From Marinomonas aquiplantarum (GTDB taxonomy: Bacteria > Pseudomonadota > Gammaproteobacteria > Pseudomonadales > Marinomonadaceae), in contig NZ_QNRF01000005.1 in NCBI RefSeq assembly GCF_003314975.1, positions 186,001-250,000 on the forward strand: a stretch of 64,000 nt of DNA, given 5' to 3'. Position 1 is the first letter of the stretch, and the number at the start of each line of letters is the position of its first letter. Below the pieces are notes generated by a model. It saw nothing but the letters and a program-made list of their open reading frames with translations. It searched no databases and was not told where the DNA came from. Below, piece after piece: positions 44,873-53,966 of the stretch. The position numbers and the translations under genes are program-made.

Positions 44873-45795
44873 TGAGCACAACAACAGCGTTTGTTTTTCC
44901 GGGTCAAGGTTCTCAACAATTGGGGATGTTGGCTGATTTAGCTGAAAAACACGACATTATTCAGCAAACTTTTGCTGAAGCGTCTGAAGTACTTGGTTAT
45001 GATCTGTGGGATCTTGTGCAGAATGATGCCGAGAAACTTAGTCAAACCGATAAAACTCAGCCAGCGCTTCTTACGGCAAGTGTTGCTTTGTGGCGTTTAT
45101 GGGAGCAACAGGGCGGTGATCAGCCTGCTTATGTCGCAGGTCATAGTCTTGGTGAATATTCTGCTTTAGTGTGTTCTGGTGTTATGGCTTTTGCTGACGC
45201 TGTGGCGCTGGTTAAGTTGCGTGGTGAATATATGCAGCAGGCTGTTCCTGCTGGTGAAGGTGCAATGGCGGCGATCATTGGTTTGGATGATGCTAAAGTC
45301 GTCGCAGCCTGTGAGGCGGCAGACGGAATTGTTAGTGCCGTTAACTTCAACTCCCCAGGTCAAGTCGTTATTGCGGGTCATGTTGCAGCCGTTGAAGCAG
45401 CAATGGAAAACGCAAAAGAGGCCGGTGCTAAACGTGCTTTGCCTTTACCTGTTAGCGTGCCATCGCACTGTGAATTAATGATTCCAGCTGGTGAAAAACT
45501 GGCGGTTAAGTTAAATTCTATTGAATTCAAAGAGCCGACCTGTACTTTGGTGCAAAATGTGACTGGTCAGGCCGTTTCCGATCCGCAGGTAATCAAAGCA
45601 AACTTGGTGGCACAGCTGAGTGAACCAGTGTTGTGGACACAGTCTGTGTTATTGCTGTCTGAGCTGGGTGTGACCACAACGATTGAGTGTGGTCCTGGCA
45701 AGGTGTTGAGTGGATTGAACAAACGAATTGTCAAAGGACTAGCTGCGTCTTCTATTGGAGATTTGGCTGGCTTTGAATCAACTTTGGCTGGATAA
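44872..45795 (+). CDS. fabD: malonyl-CoA:ACP transacylase
   Basis: FabD loads malonyl groups onto ACP. It has the N-terminal FVFPGQGSQQLGML, nucleophile Ser92 in AGHSLGEYSALV, and the catalytic histidine in VSVPSHCELM. Length 307, as in E. coli. The ATG overlaps the plsX stop (TGATG), with GAGGAG just upstream; a GTG one codon earlier is also possible. fabG follows 35 bases downstream. Confidence 0.97.
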   Translation: MSTTTAFVFPGQGSQQLGMLADLAEKHDIIQQTFAEASEVLGYDLWDLVQNDAEKLSQTDKTQPALLTASVALWRLWEQQGGDQPAYVAGHSLGEYSALVCSGVMAFADAVALVKLRGEYMQQAVPAGEGAMAAIIGLDDAKVVAACEAADGIVSAVNFNSPGQVVIAGHVAAVEAAMENAKEAGAKRALPLPVSVPSHCELMIPAGEKLAVKLNSIEFKEPTCTLVQNVTGQAVSDPQVIKANLVAQLSEPVLWTQSVLLLSELGVTTTIECGPGKVLSGLNKRIVKGLAASSIGDLAGFESTLAG

Positions 45796-45830
45796 GTATT
45801 CAGTTTAATTTGTAAATATTGGAGACAGGC

Positions 45831-46565
45831 ATGAGTCTTGAAGGAAAAATTGCCCTAGTGACAGGAGCGACACGCGGCATAGGTAAAGCCATTGCAACCG
45901 TTCTTGCTGAGCAGGGTGCAACGGTAATTGGAACTGCGACAAGTGAATCTGGTGCGCAAAGTATTAGCGAATACCTAGGTGAAAATGGTAAAGGTTGGGT
46001 TTTGGATGTGTCATCCAGTGATTCAGTTGATGCTGTTGTTAAAGAAATTACAGCTGAGTTCGGTGCGCCAACTATTTTGGTGAACAATGCCGGTATTACT
46101 CGCGATAATTTAATGATGCGCATGAAAGAAGATGAGTGGGAGCAAGTGGTAAACACTAACCTGACATCTGTCTTCCGTGTGACAAAAGCTTGCTTGCGCG
46201 GCATGACCAAGGCAAAATTTGGTCGAGTGATTAGCATTAGTTCAGTGGTTGGCTCTATGGGGAATGGTGGACAAACTAACTATTCTGCAGCGAAAGCGGG
46301 TCTAGAAGGGTTTAGTCGCTCTTTGGCTGCTGAAATTGCTTCTCGTGGCATTACTATTAATTGTGTTGCCCCAGGCTTTATTGAAACAGATATGACTAAG
46401 GTGTTACCAGAAGAGCACAAAGCCAAATTGGTTGAAAAAGTGCCTTCCGCTCGTCTTGGTCAACCTGAAGAAATTGCGGCTGCTGTCGCATTTTTGGCGT
46501 CGCAAGGCGCTGCTTACATCACCGGTGAGACCTTACATGTCAACGGTGGCATGTATATGTCGTAA
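45831..46565 (+). CDS. fabG: 3-oxoacyl-ACP reductase FabG
   Basis: A 244-residue short-chain dehydrogenase that reduces 3-ketoacyl-ACP with NADPH. Cofactor motif TGATRGIGKA, NNAGIT, catalytic SISSVVG and YSAAKAG are present, and the C-terminus ITGETLHVNGGMYM is typical. The ATG at 45831 has GGAGA upstream; an in-frame TTG at 45819 is unlikely. It lies between fabD and acpP, the standard order. Confidence 0.97.
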   Translation: MSLEGKIALVTGATRGIGKAIATVLAEQGATVIGTATSESGAQSISEYLGENGKGWVLDVSSSDSVDAVVKEITAEFGAPTILVNNAGITRDNLMMRMKEDEWEQVVNTNLTSVFRVTKACLRGMTKAKFGRVISISSVVGSMGNGGQTNYSAAKAGLEGFSRSLAAEIASRGITINCVAPGFIETDMTKVLPEEHKAKLVEKVPSARLGQPEEIAAAVAFLASQGAAYITGETLHVNGGMYMS

Positions 46566-46695
46566 TTTGAGTTGAATTTTAGTTTTAATTCAACGAAAAT
46601 ACGTCTCCGGTTCATGTTGAGAATCATGCCGTAAGGCGATCGAATATTATAATATGCTCACAATGAGCTGTTAATGAGTAGAGTAGGAACTTCTA

Positions 46696-46929
46696 ATGAG
46701 TAGCATTGAAGAACGCGTTAAAAAAATTGTTTGTGAACAACTAGGTGTTAAAGAGGAAGAGGTTGTCGCTTCAGCATCTTTTGTTGATGACCTAGGTGCA
46801 GATTCCCTAGACACAGTTGAGTTGGTTATGGCTCTTGAAGAGGAATTCGATACTGAAATTCCTGATGAAGAAGCTGAAAAAATCACTACAGTACAAGCAG
46901 CGAACGACTACATCAACGCTAACTTGTAA
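46696..46929 (+). CDS. acpP: acyl carrier protein
   Basis: A 77-residue acidic protein carrying the phosphopantetheine serine at Ser37 in [20 protein letters not shown]. It shuttles acyl chains for fatty acid, lipid A and phospholipid synthesis. A 130-base gap precedes it, holding a GTTGAATT / AATTCAAC hairpin (46571-46594) and a TATAAT at 46648-46653 without a clear -35, so acpP may have its own promoter for high expression. A hairpin follows, before fabF. Confidence 0.98.
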   Translation: MSSIEERVKKIVCEQLGVKEEEVVASASFVDDLGADSLDTVELVMALEEEFDTEIPDEEAEKITTVQAANDYINANL

Positions 46930-46953
46930 TCTATTGGTGAACTGAGTTTCCCG

Positions 46954-46988
46954 AAAAGCCGCTTGTATTCGCTACAGCGGCTTTTCTT
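46954..46988 (+). terminator. hairpin between acpP and fabF, probable partial terminator
   Basis: AAAAGCCGCT / AGCGGCTTTT, extendable to 13 bp with a bulge, followed by CTTATT. The imperfect T-run suggests partial termination, which would lower fabF relative to acpP. Confidence 0.7.
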
Positions 46989-47035
46989 ATTAATAGCCAT
47001 CTCAAGTTGTGGTGGTGGATTTCTGGAGGAATCTT

Positions 47036-48274
47036 ATGTCTCGTCGTCGGGTTGTAGTCACTGGTATGGGAATGGTGACACCCCTTGGCAATAATGTGAA
47101 AGATACGTGGGATAATATATTAGAAGGCAAAAGTGGTGTGTCTGACATTACCTCTTTCGATACTAATCAGTTCTCCACGCGTTTTGCGGCTCAAGTAAGT
47201 GACTTTGATGCGACTCAATATATGAGCGTTAAAGAAGCACGCAAAATGGATCTTTTTATTCAATATGGTATCGCCGCTGCTGTTCAAGCACTGGAGGATG
47301 CTGACATTCGTGATGAGACAGTGGATCTGGCTCGCGTTGGTTGTGCAATAGGTTCGGGCATTGGTGGTCTGCCAATGATTGAAAAAAATCTAGAGCTATT
47401 GAATGAATCCGGCCCTAAACGTATTTCGCCTTTTTTTGTTCCAGGCGCGATTATAAATATGATTTCTGGCCACGTAGCGATACGTTTTGGCTTTAAAGGA
47501 CCGAATATTTCAATTGTGACAGCGTGTACTACGGGCACTCACAATATCGGCATGGCTGGTAGAATGATTGCTTATGGTGATGCAGATGTCATGATTGCGG
47601 GGGGCGCTGAAATGGCGATCACTCCACTAGGAATTGGGGGCTTCGGGGCAGCGAGGGCCTTATCAACCCGTAATGACGATCCTAAAACAGCGAGTCGTCC
47701 TTGGGATAAAGACCGCGATGGTTTTGTTATGGGTGACGGTTCCGGCATTCTTGTACTAGAGGAATATGAGCAGGCTGTTGCACGTGGTGCGACCATTTAT
47801 GCGGAATTGGCAGGATTCGGTATGAGTGATGATGCGCATCATATGACCGCGCCGCCAGAAGGTGGTGAAGGTGCTACGGCTGCGATGACGGCCGCTCTGA
47901 ACGATGCAGGAATTGCCGCAATGGAAATTGATTACATCAATGCCCACGGTACATCCACTTTGGCTGGGGATTTAGCCGAAACTCAAGCTGTAAAATCGGT
48001 AATGGGAGAAGACGCTTCTGACGTGGCCATTAGCTCAACTAAGTCTATGATTGGGCATTTGTTGGGCGCATCTGGTGCCGTCGAATCTATTTTTTCTATT
48101 TTGGCGATTCGCGACCAGGTCGCGCCACCAACCATTAATTTGGAAGAAGTCGGCGAAGGTTGTGATTTAAATTATGTACCGATTACGCCACAGAAACGCA
48201 AGATAGATGTGGTGCTAAACAATTCGTTTGGCTTTGGTGGGACCAATGGCACGTTAGTGTTTAAAAAGCTATAG
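47036..48274 (+). CDS. fabF: 3-oxoacyl-ACP synthase II
   Basis: FabF condenses acyl-ACP with malonyl-ACP. The active cysteine is Cys164 in [12 protein letters not shown] (E. coli Cys163), with histidines in INAHGTST and [14 protein letters not shown]. Length 412. The ATG at 47036 follows GGAGGA closely; an upstream in-frame GTG lacks one. It closes the operon and is followed by a terminator. Because fabH is missing from the cluster, an initiating KAS III must be encoded elsewhere. Confidence 0.97.
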   Translation: MSRRRVVVTGMGMVTPLGNNVKDTWDNILEGKSGVSDITSFDTNQFSTRFAAQVSDFDATQYMSVKEARKMDLFIQYGIAAAVQALEDADIRDETVDLARVGCAIGSGIGGLPMIEKNLELLNESGPKRISPFFVPGAIINMISGHVAIRFGFKGPNISIVTACTTGTHNIGMAGRMIAYGDADVMIAGGAEMAITPLGIGGFGAARALSTRNDDPKTASRPWDKDRDGFVMGDGSGILVLEEYEQAVARGATIYAELAGFGMSDDAHHMTAPPEGGEGATAAMTAALNDAGIAAMEIDYINAHGTSTLAGDLAETQAVKSVMGEDASDVAISSTKSMIGHLLGASGAVESIFSILAIRDQVAPPTINLEEVGEGCDLNYVPITPQKRKIDVVLNNSFGFGGTNGTLVFKKL

Positions 48275-48279
48275 GCTGA

Positions 48280-48308
48280 GTTGGGCGGGTTTGCGCCGCC
48301 CAACTTTT
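48280..48308 (+). terminator. rho-independent terminator after fabF
   Basis: A 9-bp GC-rich stem GTTGGGCGG / CCGCCCAAC with a 7-base loop and TTTT. It ends the fatty acid operon and lies four bases before the end of the convergent unknown gene. Confidence 0.85.
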
Positions 48309-48311
48309 CCG

Positions 48312-48719
48312 TTAGTGCAAGTTTTTTGATGTGTCTCTTAGCTTGTCGATTTCGTCCTGCAAATTATAGTCAATTTGTTGGCGGTCTAATTCATATAATT
48401 GATCTTCAAGCTGTTGGTAGAAATTGATTTCTTCATCGCCTAAGAAATGCAAACATTCACCGCCCATAAACCAAAGTAACTCACGTTTAATCAAGGGGAC
48501 GAGGTTTGGGTAGCAGCGAATAAAGCGAGACAATACTTCTTGGGCATCAAATGTATAATCTGGTGCATTTGATTCAATGCGAGCGATTAGTTGATCCCAC
48601 TTTTCAAGAAAATCAATTTCTTCTTCTGCCAGATCTGTTGTGTTAAAAGGATCATGTTCGGCAATTCGCTGACGTAAGTCTGCAAAGGCGCTCAGTATGT
48701 ATTGTGTGCGTGATTCCAC
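48312..48719 (-). CDS. unknown acidic helical protein, 135 aa
   Basis: A 135-residue soluble, strongly acidic, helix-rich protein with no signal peptide. Visible landmarks are FIRCYPNLVPLIKRELLWFMGGECLHFL in its middle, with two cysteines, and a charged C-terminus. It is divergent from the ABC-2 exporter genes with a 60-base gap. I believe similar unnamed proteins occur beside this exporter in Pseudomonas relatives, often with PilZ- or phasin-like misannotations, but I do not recognise a domain. Confidence 0.72.
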   Translation of the reverse strand: MESRTQYILSAFADLRQRIAEHDPFNTTDLAEEEIDFLEKWDQLIARIESNAPDYTFDAQEVLSRFIRCYPNLVPLIKRELLWFMGGECLHFLGDEEINFYQQLEDQLYELDRQQIDYNLQDEIDKLRDTSKNLH

Positions 48720-48779
48720 GTAAAACCCTATTTAATTAGTAACTATTGAGTCGGCTGATGCCGTACGAGAGCGGTAATT

Positions 48780-49694
48780 ATGACATATGCGATCGAAATT
48801 AGTGACCTCAAAAAGCGTTATGAAAGTGGTTTTGAGGCATTAAAAGGCGTAAACCTAACGGTAGAGAAGGGCGATTTCTTTGCTTTACTTGGTCCAAACG
48901 GAGCGGGCAAGTCTACTACCATTGGCATTCTGTGTTCTTTAGTCAATAAATCTTCAGGTAAAGTGGCGATTTTTGGTGAAGACATCGATAAAAATTTTGC
49001 CAAAGCAAAACAGTATCTAGGGGTCGTGCCACAAGAGTTTAATTTTAATGTGTTTGAGACGGTCTTTAATGTTGTTGTAACCCAAGCTGGCTTTTATGGC
49101 ATTGATAAAGAGACTGCCGCTAAGCGTGCCGAAAAATACCTTAAAGAGCTGGATTTGTGGGATAAGAAAGACGTTCAATCTCGCATGTTGTCGGGTGGAA
49201 TGAAGCGTCGTCTAATGATTGCTCGAGCGTTAATTCATGAGCCTGAAGTGTTAATTTTGGATGAGCCTACTGCTGGCGTGGACATTGAGCTGCGTCGCTC
49301 TATGTGGGAATTCATTAAAGGATTAAATGAAAATGGTACCACTATTATTTTAACCACCCATTATCTCGAAGAAGCTGAGCAGCTCTGCCGTAATATCGCC
49401 ATTATCAATGCGGGTGAAATTGTTGAAAACACCAGTGTCAAAGCGCTCTTAAAAACGCTTAATCAAGAAACCTTTATTTTGGATTTGGATCAAGCTTTAC
49501 CGCTGGACTGGTCGATTGAAGGCTTTAATGTCGTTTTGAATAATGACGGCAGCAGTTTGGAAGTAGAGGTGGTAAAAGGGCAATCGATAAATCGTATATT
49601 CAGTGCTTTAGATCAGGCGAATGTGAATGTGGTTAGCATGCGCAATAAGTCGAATCGATTGGAAGAGCTGTTTGTTAAATTGATTAAAGGCTAA
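48780..49694 (+). CDS. yadG: ABC transporter ATP-binding protein, YadG type
   Basis: A 304-residue ABC ATPase. Walker A GPNGAGKST, Q-loop VVPQEFNFN, signature LSGGMKRRLMIARAL, Walker B LILDEPTAG and the switch histidine in TTHYLEEAE are present. A C-terminal domain of about 80 residues follows, as in ABC-2 exporters. Length and sequence fit YadG of E. coli. The permease gene yadH starts 5 bases after it. Substrate unknown. Confidence 0.92.
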   Translation: MTYAIEISDLKKRYESGFEALKGVNLTVEKGDFFALLGPNGAGKSTTIGILCSLVNKSSGKVAIFGEDIDKNFAKAKQYLGVVPQEFNFNVFETVFNVVVTQAGFYGIDKETAAKRAEKYLKELDLWDKKDVQSRMLSGGMKRRLMIARALIHEPEVLILDEPTAGVDIELRRSMWEFIKGLNENGTTIILTTHYLEEAEQLCRNIAIINAGEIVENTSVKALLKTLNQETFILDLDQALPLDWSIEGFNVVLNNDGSSLEVEVVKGQSINRIFSALDQANVNVVSMRNKSNRLEELFVKLIKG

Positions 49695-49698
49695 GTAG

Positions 49699-50472
49699 AT
49701 GAAAAACTCAGAAATTTGGATTGCATTCTATACCATTTTGGTGAGAGAAATTCGCCGTTTTACACGTATTTGGCCGCAAACTCTGTTACCACCAGCCATT
49801 ACCATGACCTTGTATTTTGCTATTTTTGGTAATTTGATTGGTGACCGTATTGGTGAAATGGGCGGCTTTAGTTACATGCAATACATTGTGCCTGGTTTGA
49901 TTATGATGTCGGTAATTACCAACTCGTATTCAAATGTGTCGTCCTCTTTCTTTTCGGCGAAGTTTCAGCACAGCATTCAAGAGTTACTTGTTTCGCCAAC
50001 GCCTAATTGGGTTATCCTGCTAGGGTATGTGCTAGGTGGGGTTGCTCGTGGCTTGTTTGTTGGCTTCATTGTAACCATTTTGTCGCTTTTCTTTACTCAC
50101 TTAGCACTAGAAAACCTATTTTTAACAGTGTTGGTGGTTTGCCTGACTGCCATCATGTTCTCGCTTGGTGGCTTTGTGAACGCGATTTATGCTCGTAGTT
50201 TCGATGATGTTTCCATTGTTCCTACTTTTATTTTGACGCCTTTAACCTACTTGGGTGGGGTGTTTTATTCGATTGATTTACTGTCTGACTTTTGGCAGTC
50301 GGTATCTTTATTGAATCCAGTTCTGTATATGGTGAATGCCTTCCGTTACGGGATTTTAGGTGTCTCTGATATCAATATATATTGGGCCCTAGTGATGGTG
50401 AGTGTGTTTATTGTGGTTTTGTTTTGGTACGGTTTGCGTTTGCTCAATCAGGGCAAAGGCATTCGAAGTTGA
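49699..50472 (+). CDS. yadH: ABC-2 type permease, YadH type
   Basis: A 257-residue inner-membrane protein with about six transmembrane helices and the ABC-2 signature region LTPLTYLGGVFYSIDLL. Length matches E. coli YadH (256). It is co-transcribed with the ATPase and with queF. The pair probably exports a lipid or drug-like molecule; the family substrate is not established. Confidence 0.92.
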   Translation: MKNSEIWIAFYTILVREIRRFTRIWPQTLLPPAITMTLYFAIFGNLIGDRIGEMGGFSYMQYIVPGLIMMSVITNSYSNVSSSFFSAKFQHSIQELLVSPTPNWVILLGYVLGGVARGLFVGFIVTILSLFFTHLALENLFLTVLVVCLTAIMFSLGGFVNAIYARSFDDVSIVPTFILTPLTYLGGVFYSIDLLSDFWQSVSLLNPVLYMVNAFRYGILGVSDINIYWALVMVSVFIVVLFWYGLRLLNQGKGIRS

Positions 50473-50480
50473 GGTAAGTT

Positions 50481-51299
50481 ATGGGCTTTTTACCCTTAGG
50501 TCAGCAAACGGAGTATGTTTCTGAATACGATGCAGGGTTGCTTTATCCCATTGCACGGGTTGATAAATGGACAGAGATGGGAATCGCGTCTGAACGTTTA
50601 CCCTTTTATGGAGAAGACATTTGGAATGCATATGAGTTGTCTTGGTTGGATATGAATGGCAAACCTGTGGTTGCTATGGCTGAATTTCGTCTGCCATGTG
50701 AGTCGCCTAATATTATTGAGTCTAAGTCGTTCAAATTATACCTTAACTCGTTAAATCAAATGCGTTATGAGAGTCGTGATCAGGTTCAAGACATCCTTGA
50801 GAAAGACTTGTCCGCCGCCGCGGGAGCGAGCGTTAGTGTCGCCATTCGAGATCTTGATGCGATGTCCTCGTTGGTTGTGTTAACGCCAGACTATTGTATT
50901 GACGATTTGGATGTGACCATTGAGAACTATCATCCCAACAGTGACCTGTTGCAACTTGATAAAGAGGCTGGACAGGTTGAAGAGCGCTTGGTGAGTCATT
51001 TGCTCAAATCAAATTGTCCAGTGACCAATCAGCCTGATTGGGGCTCGGTGTTTATCGATTATCGTGGCCCAAAAATTCATCATGAAAGCTTGTTGAAATA
51101 CATTATCTCTTTCCGTGAGCATACCGATTTTCATGAGCAATGTGTTGAGCGCATTTTTATCGACATCATGCGTCATTTTCAGCCAGAGTTTTTGACTGTG
51201 TATGCAAGATATGTGCGTCGAGGTGGTTTGGACATCAACCCATATCGTTCAACTCAGCAAGGCTTAGTCTTAGGTAATGATAGACTGAGTAGGCAGTAG
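50481..51299 (+). CDS. queF: 7-cyano-7-deazaguanine reductase
   Basis: QueF reduces preQ0 to preQ1 with NADPH, feeding queuosine tRNA modification. The 272-residue long type has the catalytic Cys and the QueF motif in [19 protein letters not shown], and the C-terminal FTD half with the conserved [12 protein letters not shown]. It lies 8 bases after yadH. queC and queE are about 30 kb away at 19988-21396, so the pathway is split. The same exporter-queF neighbourhood occurs in Pseudomonas. Confidence 0.96.
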   Translation: MGFLPLGQQTEYVSEYDAGLLYPIARVDKWTEMGIASERLPFYGEDIWNAYELSWLDMNGKPVVAMAEFRLPCESPNIIESKSFKLYLNSLNQMRYESRDQVQDILEKDLSAAAGASVSVAIRDLDAMSSLVVLTPDYCIDDLDVTIENYHPNSDLLQLDKEAGQVEERLVSHLLKSNCPVTNQPDWGSVFIDYRGPKIHHESLLKYIISFREHTDFHEQCVERIFIDIMRHFQPEFLTVYARYVRRGGLDINPYRSTQQGLVLGNDRLSRQ

Positions 51300-51307
51300 G
51301 ATTTGAG

Positions 51308-51344
51308 CCATAAAAAAACCACACATAGTGTGGTTTTTTTATGG
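51308..51344. terminator. bidirectional terminator between queF and the AEC transporter
   Basis: A 17-bp stem with CCACAC / GTGTGG core, seven A-T pairs and a 3-base loop. T-runs are present on both strands. Confidence 0.92.
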
Positions 51345-51369
51345 CAAATTAAAGTCACTTCTTAATCTG

Positions 51370-52251
51370 TTAGAAGAGCCAGCCAAGCATTCCGCTGATG
51401 CCTAATGAAATCGGTAAGGACACTAAAATCATCAGCGCCATTTCTTCTTTTGGCCCCTTGTATTTGGTTGCTAACATATAGCTGATAACGGCCACAGGCA
51501 TAGCATTCAAAATAATCAATACACTTTTCTCCACTGGGGTCAGAGGCAATAGACTGGTAATGCCTAGGGCTACCAAAGTGCCCATAAAAGGTCGATAGAA
51601 AGAGAAAAGAACAGCATTTTTCAGCTTTCCGCTGTCCTTGATAGTCAGTTTGCTTAAAGAATTTCCCAGCAGTAAGAGCATCATTGGTAAGGTGATTTGG
51701 CTGACCATTGTTAAGGTATTCATGATGGCGTCAGGCAGCTTAATGGAAAGTGATAAGGCGATAACGCCAATTAGCAGGGCAATCACAGGTCCATTCTTAA
51801 GTAACTGTTTAGGGTGGTATTGACCCGACATCAGACCCACCCCTAGGGTGAAATGGCTAATTTGTACGACCGACGATACTACAACGGCGACGGCTAGCCC
51901 AGATTCACCAAATAGAGCGTAAGCAATTGGAATGCCCAGATTACCGGCATTTGGATTCACTAAAGGTGACAGGTAAAAGCGAATGGATTGACCTGTTAGC
52001 TTAAGGAAAGCTAGAGTGATAAGTGTCATAGTGAACAATATCAGTATGCTGGCAAGTAGGATTTTTGCCATGGAATAGATTTCCATGTTCATCGATAAGA
52101 CGGAAGTCAAAAGCAGTGCAGGCATACCAATATTGGATATTAGGTTACCGATTTGCGGTGCATCTAAATAATCTGTACGTTTACCTAATAAAAATCCTAG
52201 ACCTGCAATCAGGATGATGGGGGTGAGAGCGAGGGTAATTGAGGAAAGCAC
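51370..52251 (-). CDS. AEC (auxin efflux carrier) family transporter
   Basis: A 293-residue protein of about ten transmembrane helices with the typical pattern: an N-terminal GLGFLLGKRTD, the middle segment SPLVNPNAGNLGIPIAYALF and a C-terminal NAMPVAVISYMLATKY. Bacterial members move dicarboxylates, malonate or related compounds, and the substrate here is open. It is divergent from an aldo/keto reductase gene with a 48-base gap. Confidence 0.88.
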   Translation of the reverse strand: MLSSITLALTPIILIAGLGFLLGKRTDYLDAPQIGNLISNIGMPALLLTSVLSMNMEIYSMAKILLASILILFTMTLITLAFLKLTGQSIRFYLSPLVNPNAGNLGIPIAYALFGESGLAVAVVVSSVVQISHFTLGVGLMSGQYHPKQLLKNGPVIALLIGVIALSLSIKLPDAIMNTLTMVSQITLPMMLLLLGNSLSKLTIKDSGKLKNAVLFSFYRPFMGTLVALGITSLLPLTPVEKSVLIILNAMPVAVISYMLATKYKGPKEEMALMILVSLPISLGISGMLGWLF

Positions 52252-52299
52252 AAATGCCTCTTAACTGCATGATTAAAATCGAAAAAATAAGGATAACAG

Positions 52300-53280
52300 A
52301 TGAAAACAAGAATACTAGGCAAAACCGGCTGGACGATCTCAGAAATAGGCTTGGGGTGTTGGCAATTAGGTAATGATTTTGGGCCAGTTGAAGAAAGACA
52401 AGCATTAGCCGTATTAGAGGCGGCTATGGAACAAGGTATTAATTTTTTTGATACAGCTGATGTCTATGGCGCAGGGTTGAGCGAAGAGAGAATTGGTCGT
52501 TGGCTAGCCTCATCATCAAGTAAGCAAAAAATAGCAACAAAGGTCGGTCGTGACGCGGCTCTTTATCCCGACGGTTACACCAAAGAAAAAGTTAAACAGA
52601 GTCTTCAAGCCTCGGCTAAACGCTTTGGCGTTGATGTCATCAACCTCGCTCAGCTTCATTGTGTGCCGAGAGACGTTTTGTTTGCGGGCGACATATTGGC
52701 CTGGATGGAAGACTTGCAGAAGGAGGGCGTAATTGAGCATTTTGGTGCCAGTGTTGAGATGCTTGATGAAGCTAAGTTCTGTTGTCAAAGTGATAAGCTT
52801 GCTAGTTTGCAAATGCTGTTCAATGTCTTTCGTCAAGACGCCGTTGAAGAGGTCTTTCCACTCGTTGAGCAGCAAAATATTGGTGTGATTGTTCGCCTGC
52901 CCCTTGCCAGTGGTTTGTTAACAGGAAAAATGCATCACGGTTATCAATTTAGTGAACAGGATCACCGCTCTTATAATAAAGATGGAGCAGCGTTCCATGT
53001 CGGTGAAACCTTTAATGGTATTCCATTCGACACTGGAGTGGATTTAGTTAGTGAACTAAGCGCGAAGCTAACAGCCAATCAGAATGTGTTAGATGTAGCT
53101 TTACGTTGGATACTTGATCAACCACAGGTTTCAACTATTATCGCTGGGGCTAGCCAGTCGAGTCAGGTTATTCGAAATGCACAAGCATCAGAGTTGCCTG
53201 CCTTGGATGGTGAACTTCATGCTATGTTAAAGCGTTTCTATCAAACGAAAGTACGCCAGCATATTCGTGGCGGTATTTAG
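52300..53280 (+). CDS. aldo/keto reductase
   Basis: A 326-residue NADPH-dependent AKR TIM barrel. The catalytic tetrad is visible: Asp and Tyr in NFFDTADVYG, Lys in ATKVG and His in LAQLHC. The C-terminal NADP-binding segment is in TIIAGASQSSQVIRNAQA. It resembles the YajO/general-stress AKR group that reduces aldehydes. Monocistronic, with its own ribosome site and terminator; divergent from the AEC transporter. Confidence 0.88.
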   Translation: MKTRILGKTGWTISEIGLGCWQLGNDFGPVEERQALAVLEAAMEQGINFFDTADVYGAGLSEERIGRWLASSSSKQKIATKVGRDAALYPDGYTKEKVKQSLQASAKRFGVDVINLAQLHCVPRDVLFAGDILAWMEDLQKEGVIEHFGASVEMLDEAKFCCQSDKLASLQMLFNVFRQDAVEEVFPLVEQQNIGVIVRLPLASGLLTGKMHHGYQFSEQDHRSYNKDGAAFHVGETFNGIPFDTGVDLVSELSAKLTANQNVLDVALRWILDQPQVSTIIAGASQSSQVIRNAQASELPALDGELHAMLKRFYQTKVRQHIRGGI

Positions 53281-53285
53281 GTAAG

Positions 53286-53323
53286 AAAAATGCTCCTAAA
53301 CCAGTGGCTTAGGAGCATTTTTT
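53286..53323. terminator. bidirectional terminator between aldo/keto reductase and bcp
   Basis: A 14-bp stem AAAAATGCTCCTAA / TTAGGAGCATTTTT with a 9-base loop and T-runs on both strands. Confidence 0.92.
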
Positions 53324-53335
53324 ATTGTGATGCGG

Positions 53336-53785
53336 TTATTTTAAGATTTGTTCTGCGTGTGCTTTGGTTTTTACCTTTGCAATAATCTCTTCGATCACAC
53401 CGTTTTCATCAATGATGAAGGTTGTACGCACTGTCCCCATGTATTCTTTACCCATGAATTTTTTCAGCTGCCAAGTGCCATAAAGTTCATGAACTTCTTT
53501 CTCGGTGTCGGCGATCAGTGGGAAAGGCAGTTCGTATTTAGCGATGAAGTTCTGGTGCTTTTTCTCGGTGTCAGGGCTAATTCCTAGTACCACGTAGCCT
53601 TGATCTAGTAACGCTTGATAATTATCGCGTAAATCACAAGCTTGAGCGGTACAACCAGGGGTGTTGTCTTTCGGGTAAAAATACAGAACGACTTTTTTAC
53701 CTTTGAACTGGCTTAGGGTGATGGTTTCGCCATTTTGATCTTTAGCCGAAAAATCAGGTGCAACTTGTCCTACTTCAATGGTCAT
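53336..53785 (-). CDS. bcp: thioredoxin-dependent thiol peroxidase (peroxiredoxin Q)
   Basis: A 149-residue atypical 2-Cys peroxiredoxin that reduces hydrogen peroxide and organic hydroperoxides. The peroxidatic Cys45 and resolving Cys50 are in NTPGCTAQACDLRD, the E. coli positions. It is divergent from dapA with 181 bases between the starts, the classical bcp-dapA arrangement. Confidence 0.97.
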   Translation of the reverse strand: MTIEVGQVAPDFSAKDQNGETITLSQFKGKKVVLYFYPKDNTPGCTAQACDLRDNYQALLDQGYVVLGISPDTEKKHQNFIAKYELPFPLIADTEKEVHELYGTWQLKKFMGKEYMGTVRTTFIIDENGVIEEIIAKVKTKAHAEQILK

Positions 53786-53966
53786 AAAATCTCTCTAAAT
53801 TGTATGAAAATGATAGATATATTATTAGCTTAACAATTCAAGGCAAAAAAATCTTGTGAAACCTCGATAAGCGAAAATTACATAGGCTTTACAGCGCTCC
53901 ATTATTGTTAAACCTGTGTCTGAGCGGTACTATAGGCGCGCTTATAATTTTATCGGAGACTCAAAA

